Shown here piece after piece: positions 59,699 through 64,000 of a stretch of 64,000 nucleotides of DNA. Source of the stretch: Verrucomicrobiia bacterium (GTDB lineage Bacteria > Verrucomicrobiota > Verrucomicrobiia > Limisphaerales > UBA1100); assembly GCA_014239365.1 (NCBI GenBank), contig JAAZZB010000059.1:1-64000 (forward strand). The letters are read 5' to 3'. The notes beneath the pieces are model-generated. The model did no database searches, had not been told where the DNA came from, and saw only the letters and a program-made list of their open reading frames with translations. The position numbers and the translations under genes were made by a program. The first letter of the stretch is position 1. Every line of letters begins with the position of its first letter.

Positions 59699-60711
59699 TG
59701 ATGCGATATCTCATTCTACTCATCACCGCCGGAACATTGCTGGCGCCCGCCGCGCGCGCTCAGGATTTGTTCGGCGGCGCCACTCAGTACATTCCCAAGG
59801 AAGTGGATCGGATGTATGTGGACGGCCTGCGCTTTCTGGTTAGCGTCCAACAAAAAGACGGATCCTTCCGTGCCTCCGGCACCAGCGATCATTATGGATC
59901 CCAACCCGGCGTGGTGGGGTTGGCTGTGGTGGCAATGCTGGCCCACGGCGATGATCCCAATCGCGGCCCTTACGCGTTGGCTATTCGGCGCGGGTTAAAC
60001 CTCATCCTCAAAAATCAAAATGGAACCACCGGTTACATCGGCAGTTCGATGTACAACCACGGCTTCGCTGCGTTGGCGTTGGCCGAGGCGTATGGTCAAG
60101 TGCGCGATCCCCGCCTTGGGCCTGCTCTGAAAAAAGCAACCGAGCTAATTCTAAACGCCCAGAAACGGTCCCGCTCAAATGCGTGGCGCTATTCGCCGGA
60201 AAGCACCGATGGAGACACCACCGTGAGTGGCGCCAACCTCGTGGCGCTCTTTGCCGCGCGCAATGCCGGCCTGGGCGTGCCCCAGGAATCCATCGATAAA
60301 GCGCTGCAATTTTATGTGGCCTGCCAGTCCTCTGATGGCGGCTTTGGCTACACCAGTGCCAGCGGTTCCAATAATCCCCGCACTGCCATTGGCGCGTTGA
60401 TGTTTGCGCTCGCCAAGAAAAAGCAGACGGAAGTCTTTCAGGGCGCGATGGATTATTTGAAAACCAATGAGGCCAACGCGGGCTATGACCACTATTACCA
60501 CTATTTTTTGTATTACGCCGCGCAAACTTATTTTCACGCCTCCCCCAAGCTTTGGGAAGATTGGAACGCCAAGAACATTACCCAACTTAAAGAGAAGCAA
60601 GCCAAGGATGGCTCCTGGAAGGGAGGCAACTTCGGCCCCACCTTTGCCACCACAGCATCGCTCTTGAGTCTGGCTTTGAATTATCGGTACCTCCCAATTT
60701 ATGAACGTTAA
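59698..60711 (+). CDS. Secreted alpha/alpha-toroid protein (prenyltransferase/squalene-cyclase repeat)
   Basis: The 337-residue protein has a signal peptide (MRYLILLITAGTLLAPAARAQ) and repeats of the QKDGSF...GVVGLAVVAML type at about 53-80, 100-130, 190-215 and 295-325. They resemble QW motifs of the prenyltransferase and squalene-cyclase toroid. The DxDD acid motif of true cyclases is absent, and the protein is half cyclase size and secreted, so terpene cyclisation is unlikely. The same toroid fold occurs in the thioester domain of macroglobulins. It starts on the stop codon of the DUF4175 gene (TAATG). Confidence 0.78.
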   Translation: MMRYLILLITAGTLLAPAARAQDLFGGATQYIPKEVDRMYVDGLRFLVSVQQKDGSFRASGTSDHYGSQPGVVGLAVVAMLAHGDDPNRGPYALAIRRGLNLILKNQNGTTGYIGSSMYNHGFAALALAEAYGQVRDPRLGPALKKATELILNAQKRSRSNAWRYSPESTDGDTTVSGANLVALFAARNAGLGVPQESIDKALQFYVACQSSDGGFGYTSASGSNNPRTAIGALMFALAKKKQTEVFQGAMDYLKTNEANAGYDHYYHYFLYYAAQTYFHASPKLWEDWNAKNITQLKEKQAKDGSWKGGNFGPTFATTASLLSLALNYRYLPIYER

Positions 60712-62278
60712 TTTATTCCCCCGCGCACTGCTTCTGTTGCTCGCTCTCGGACTATCCGTTGCCGGGCAACCGGAGCCTCCTGCCGAGCCGCCGCAGGAGG
60801 ATGCGCCGCCCCCCAAGGTGCTCCGTCCCTCGCCGTTGGTTCGCGCAAGCCAGCCGCCGCCCCCTCGAGCTGTTCTGAAAGGGAACCGGCCTGAACGCCT
60901 GCGCCTTCTGAATGGTGACTCGCTTTCCGGCAAATTTCTCGGATTGCAAAACAACTTACTCCAGTGGCGTCATCCTTCGGCGAGTGTGATGATTCCCTTT
61001 AAGGCAAGCGACGTGGCGGATCTCCGATTGGCCCCGCGCACACGGCCCCAAAATGCCCGGACTCATAATAGTTCCGTGAAGCTCATCAACGGAGACGTGT
61101 TGATGGGAGACTTGGTGGAGCTGACCTCGGAGGCGCTGATATTGGATACGTGGTATGCGGGACGATTGAAATTGCCGCGCTCATCCGTGGCGGAATTGCA
61201 TCCGGTGCTAACCGCTTCGCGGGAGGTATTTGGGATGCAGGAAGACGATGCTTCGGGCTGGTTGTTTGGCAATTACAGCCACGCTCACACCAAACCCCCC
61301 AAGCCGCTTGGAGCGAAGCGGGCGGGCCCCGGGGAGCAACGGGCGCAGGAGGTGGTGCAAAAAGTCCTCGGTCAGAAAGGGAATCTGCTTTGGCGCTTCG
61401 ATGGTAGTGGGTTTGTCAGCACCGCCAGCGGGGCCGTGGTGGCGCGGGATGATATCGCTTACCCGGACAAATTTGAACTGGGGTTTGACCTGCAATGGGC
61501 CGGAAGCACCAGCTGTTATTTTTATTTGTGTTTTTTAGCCTCAGATATCAAGGACGGGTATTCGGGTGATCACTACCGATTGCAGGTGAGTTCCGGATAT
61601 TTTTACCTCTATCGGCGCACCAAAGAGGGCCAGCAACCCGCGCTCGGTCGGCCTCAGCTTCGCGAGCAAATGAAGGATAAAACCCGAATGCGGATTGTGT
61701 TTCTGGTCGATCGCCTGGCACGCACGATGACGCTTGTGGTGGATGGCAAGGTAATCGATACCTATACGGATTCCATCGAAACACCCATCCCCAATTCGCG
61801 CGGGTTGTCCTTTCAATCCAGCAACACTGCTGCGATTCGGATCAGCAAAATTAGCGTCTCAAACTGGGATGGCAAAATGCCCGGGGAAAAGATGGAGAGC
61901 GACGGCGTGGAGGATTATATTTTCTTTAACAACAATGATCACCTTCAGGGCCAAATCAAAGGCATTAAGGATAGCCGCATCACCGTCATCAGTTCCGCGC
62001 TGGGCGAGGTGCCTCCGGTGGCTCTTACTAAGGTGGCCCGAATGCATTTCGCCAAACCAAAACAACCCGCCCCCAAGTCCGAACCAGGCGCAACTCAGGC
62101 GGGCCTCGCCGGAGGCGGTCGCGTGACCGGTCGGTTTGAAAGTTGGGCCCCCGACAAGGTGCGCCTCATTCATCCCTTTGCCGGGCCGGTGGAATTTCAT
62201 CCGGCGATTTTTCATTCGCTCAATATGAACCGCGACAAGCCGCGCCCACGCAAACAAGAAGGATTATTTTCAAAATGA
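60701..62278 (+). CDS. Secreted NGD-module / LamG-like protein A
   Basis: The 525-residue protein has a signal peptide, a Pro-rich linker (23-60) and then two modules of about 45 residues: 66-110 (LRLLNGDSLSGKFLGLQNNL) and 124-168 (VKLINGDVLMGDLVELTSEA). A LamG/concanavalin-like beta sandwich lies at about 228-390 (FELGFDLQWAGS, LVVDGKVIDTY). Two further modules are at 408-450 and 470-508. It overlaps the toroid gene by 11 bases and the next paralog by 4. I do not know the family; the modules look like small SH3- or Sm-like barrels. Confidence 0.75.
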   Translation: MNVNLFPRALLLLLALGLSVAGQPEPPAEPPQEDAPPPKVLRPSPLVRASQPPPPRAVLKGNRPERLRLLNGDSLSGKFLGLQNNLLQWRHPSASVMIPFKASDVADLRLAPRTRPQNARTHNSSVKLINGDVLMGDLVELTSEALILDTWYAGRLKLPRSSVAELHPVLTASREVFGMQEDDASGWLFGNYSHAHTKPPKPLGAKRAGPGEQRAQEVVQKVLGQKGNLLWRFDGSGFVSTASGAVVARDDIAYPDKFELGFDLQWAGSTSCYFYLCFLASDIKDGYSGDHYRLQVSSGYFYLYRRTKEGQQPALGRPQLREQMKDKTRMRIVFLVDRLARTMTLVVDGKVIDTYTDSIETPIPNSRGLSFQSSNTAAIRISKISVSNWDGKMPGEKMESDGVEDYIFFNNNDHLQGQIKGIKDSRITVISSALGEVPPVALTKVARMHFAKPKQPAPKSEPGATQAGLAGGGRVTGRFESWAPDKVRLIHPFAGPVEFHPAIFHSLNMNRDKPRPRKQEGLFSK

Positions 62279-63801
62279 ATATTAATACACGTGCACTTTC
62301 GTTGGCCGCCACGCTGGCATTCCTTGCGGGGACGGCATCGGCGGAGATCGTCATCAAACCCGCTGGAGGCGGCACCACCCGCACCAATCGCCCGGGCATC
62401 GTGGTTCCCGGCCCGCTGGATTCAGGCTTTCGAGGCAACGAGCAAAAACCTCAAGTGCTGGAGCTCCTCAACGGCGATCGCTTTCAGGGGACCTTTGTGG
62501 AATTTCATTTGGACTCCGGAATCATCTGGCGTCATCCCGCCTCCAAAGAGGACATCAAGCTGAATGCCGACAGTCTCTCGCGCATTCACCTGCATCCGCG
62601 CGGAGCCATTAATTTGCCGACCGGGCAAAACTGCACCGTCAAGCTCCGCACCGGAGACGAGTTGGTCGGCCAGTTGGTGGAGCTCAACAAGCGCCACCTG
62701 ATTCTCAACGCGTGGTATTGCCTCAACAGCCTGCGCATCCCGCGCGATAAAATTCTCTCCATCCACCCCGGAACCGCCGCCACGGGCATCCTCTACGATG
62801 GCCCCAACGGGCTGGAGGGTTGGAAACGAAAAGGCGGAAACGGGCGCGCCCAAAACGGTCCCATCCGGGGCGGCAACGGTAGATTGATGGCCATCCCCGG
62901 CGGCTTCGGTCGGAACCGCGCTGCCGGCTGGCAATACGCCAATAAATCGTTTGTTGCCTATGCGTCGGGATCCCAGATCGGTCGGCAATTTAAGGAACTG
63001 CCCGATTCTGTGAATGTGGAGTTTGACCTCAGCTGGACCGGCAATCCGAGTCTGGCAATTTACTTGTTTTCCAACAGCCTCGAACAACATTCCGGAAACG
63101 CCTACATTGTCAACATCAACACCACCGCCAGTTGTATGCGGATGCGCAACAGCAGCGAGTCCAGCCTTGGCAACCAAAGTATGCTCACCCAGTTGCGGGG
63201 CAAAACGAAAGCCCGCTTTTCCATTTGCTCCAATCGCAAAACCCGCGTCATCTCGCTGGTGATGGACGGCCGCCTGATTAAGGAATGGAAGGACACCACC
63301 ACCGCCGGCATTCCCGCCGACGGCAAAGGCGTGATGTTTGTCAGCCAGTCATCGGGCACAACGCGCATCAGCAAGCTGCGCATCCTCCAGTGGGACGGCA
63401 AAACTCCAAAAGGCAGTACGGCCACCAAGGAGGCTGTGGATCAGGATGTAATCGCTAGCGCCAATGGCACACTAATCACCGGCAGCCTGCACAAGGTTAC
63501 CGGCGGCAAGGCATTGTTCATCACTGATAACTTGGGCGAACTGAATATCGATTTGAACAAGGTGAACTCCATTCGTCTGGCCAACGCCAAGCCCGAGAAA
63601 CGAATGGTCGAAATTGGTGATGTTCGGGCCACCTTTGTCACCGGCGGCGAAATGGTATTCCGGCTCGAGCGCTGGACCGCAGATCGCGTGACCGGTGTGC
63701 ACGCATCTTTTGGTAAAATCAATTTTGATCCGGCTGTGTTTTCCACTCTGGAACTTAACCTCAACAAGCAACGCGGCAATGACAATCCCGGCGGCTTCTA
63801 G
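62275..63801 (+). CDS. Secreted NGD-module / LamG-like protein B (paralog)
   Basis: The 508-residue protein has a signal peptide (LAATLAFLAGTASA) and the same order as its upstream neighbour: modules at about 60-108 (LELLNGDRFQGTFVEFHLDS) and 121-167 (VKLRTGDELVGQLVELNKRH), a LamG-like domain at 175-375 (VEFDLSWTGNPSL, LVMDGRLIKEW) and modules at 395-437 and 445-492. The start at 62275 is set by the ATGA overlap and signal peptide. The ligand is unknown; a carbohydrate-binding or adhesive role is a guess from the LamG-like part. Confidence 0.75.
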   Translation: MNINTRALSLAATLAFLAGTASAEIVIKPAGGGTTRTNRPGIVVPGPLDSGFRGNEQKPQVLELLNGDRFQGTFVEFHLDSGIIWRHPASKEDIKLNADSLSRIHLHPRGAINLPTGQNCTVKLRTGDELVGQLVELNKRHLILNAWYCLNSLRIPRDKILSIHPGTAATGILYDGPNGLEGWKRKGGNGRAQNGPIRGGNGRLMAIPGGFGRNRAAGWQYANKSFVAYASGSQIGRQFKELPDSVNVEFDLSWTGNPSLAIYLFSNSLEQHSGNAYIVNINTTASCMRMRNSSESSLGNQSMLTQLRGKTKARFSICSNRKTRVISLVMDGRLIKEWKDTTTAGIPADGKGVMFVSQSSGTTRISKLRILQWDGKTPKGSTATKEAVDQDVIASANGTLITGSLHKVTGGKALFITDNLGELNIDLNKVNSIRLANAKPEKRMVEIGDVRATFVTGGEMVFRLERWTADRVTGVHASFGKINFDPAVFSTLELNLNKQRGNDNPGGF

Positions 63802-63880
63802 CCGACGGTGAACATCGCGGGCACAACTCCGCATAACTGACTCTTGTTTCCGGGGGGCGCTCGGGTGTTTCATCTCTGGG

Positions 63881-64000
63881 ATGACCACATCCTCAACCAG
63901 CACTGTCGCCACTGCAACACGCCGCCGCTCTGTTGCCCGTCTCAGCAGCGATGAATTTGATGTCCTGCAAAAACTCGGTGAAGACCGCGTGACCCTAAAC
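63881..64000 (+). CDS. Start of a possible gene cut by the window end
   Basis: An open frame begins with ATG at 63881 and runs through all 40 remaining codons. The translation (MTTSSTSTVATATRRRSVAR, then LSSDEFDVLQKLGEDR) has a basic, Ser/Thr-rich start and no signal peptide. Neither the family nor the true start can be judged from this fragment. About 80 bases separate it from the preceding gene. Confidence 0.4.
   Translation, partial: MTTSSTSTVATATRRRSVARLSSDEFDVLQKLGEDRVTLN

Noticed and set aside
59698-60711. Squalene-hopene cyclase
   Set aside because: The protein is half the length, is secreted and lacks the DxDD motif; only the toroid repeat is shared.

Overview
No rRNA lies in the window, so taxonomy rests on gene content. 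The mixture is typical of the PVC superphylum and most like Verrucomicrobiota (Pedosphaera/Limisphaera-like); this is inference. It includes GYF-domain proteins with planctomycete-style CxxCH cytochrome domains, a MoxR/DUF58/BatA/DUF4175 operon, a giant alpha-2-macroglobulin, Sel1-repeat proteins, PA14 and LamG-like secreted proteins, a PQQ-type beta-propeller, and an HpnD/CrtB-like prenyl synthase. DapF, DapA and DapB point to a diaminopimelate peptidoglycan cell. Most of the window looks GC-rich; about 80-2040 is visibly AT-richer.

Layout. 1-2.05 kb: a tRNA-Lys-like sequence with a wrecked acceptor stem, a terminator and two orphan genes. 2.07-8.9 kb: an SLC13-type transporter, two tandem GYF-TM-cytochrome paralogs, a TPR protein, glutamate dehydrogenase and a beta-propeller protein. 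9-16.9 kb: a sugar kinase, a Gfo/Idh/MocA oxidoreductase, a dolichol-phosphate-type glycosyltransferase, an endonuclease III-like protein, a phosphohexomutase, a lone nuoA, a TPR membrane protein, an aquaporin and a Nudix hydrolase. 16.9-22.2 kb: tRNA-Pro, an SGNH-like protein, RlmD, YmdB, YicC, Gmk and a CoaC-only flavoprotein. 22.2-26 kb: a membrane histidine kinase, an NtrC-type regulator and a prenyl synthase. 26-35.6 kb: housekeeping genes (dapF-dapA-dapB-folK, an Nramp-like transporter, panB, moaC, mogA/moaB, psd, mtnP, glgC). 35.6-42.8 kb: Sel1 proteins, a cupin, MiaE, tRNA-Leu, a TPR protein, a secreted protein and a PA14 protein. 43-49.1 kb: a 2032-residue alpha-2-macroglobulin. 49.9-64 kb: a tightly packed MoxR-DUF58-vWA-vWA-DUF4175-toroid operon ending in two related secreted proteins.

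Two themes stand out. First, the genome carries many short palindromic or periodic repeats. These sit between genes and also at gene edges and inside genes, where they supply stop codons, a start codon, and N-terminal, internal or C-terminal residues. Second, a roughly 45-residue module centred on a (N)GD...G motif recurs in three secreted proteins, around PA14 domains in one and LamG-like domains in the two that end the large operon. I found no bona fide CRISPR array, insertion sequence, prophage or recognisable defence system. The most likely undescribed item is the 43-64 kb cell-envelope locus together with the NGD-module proteins.
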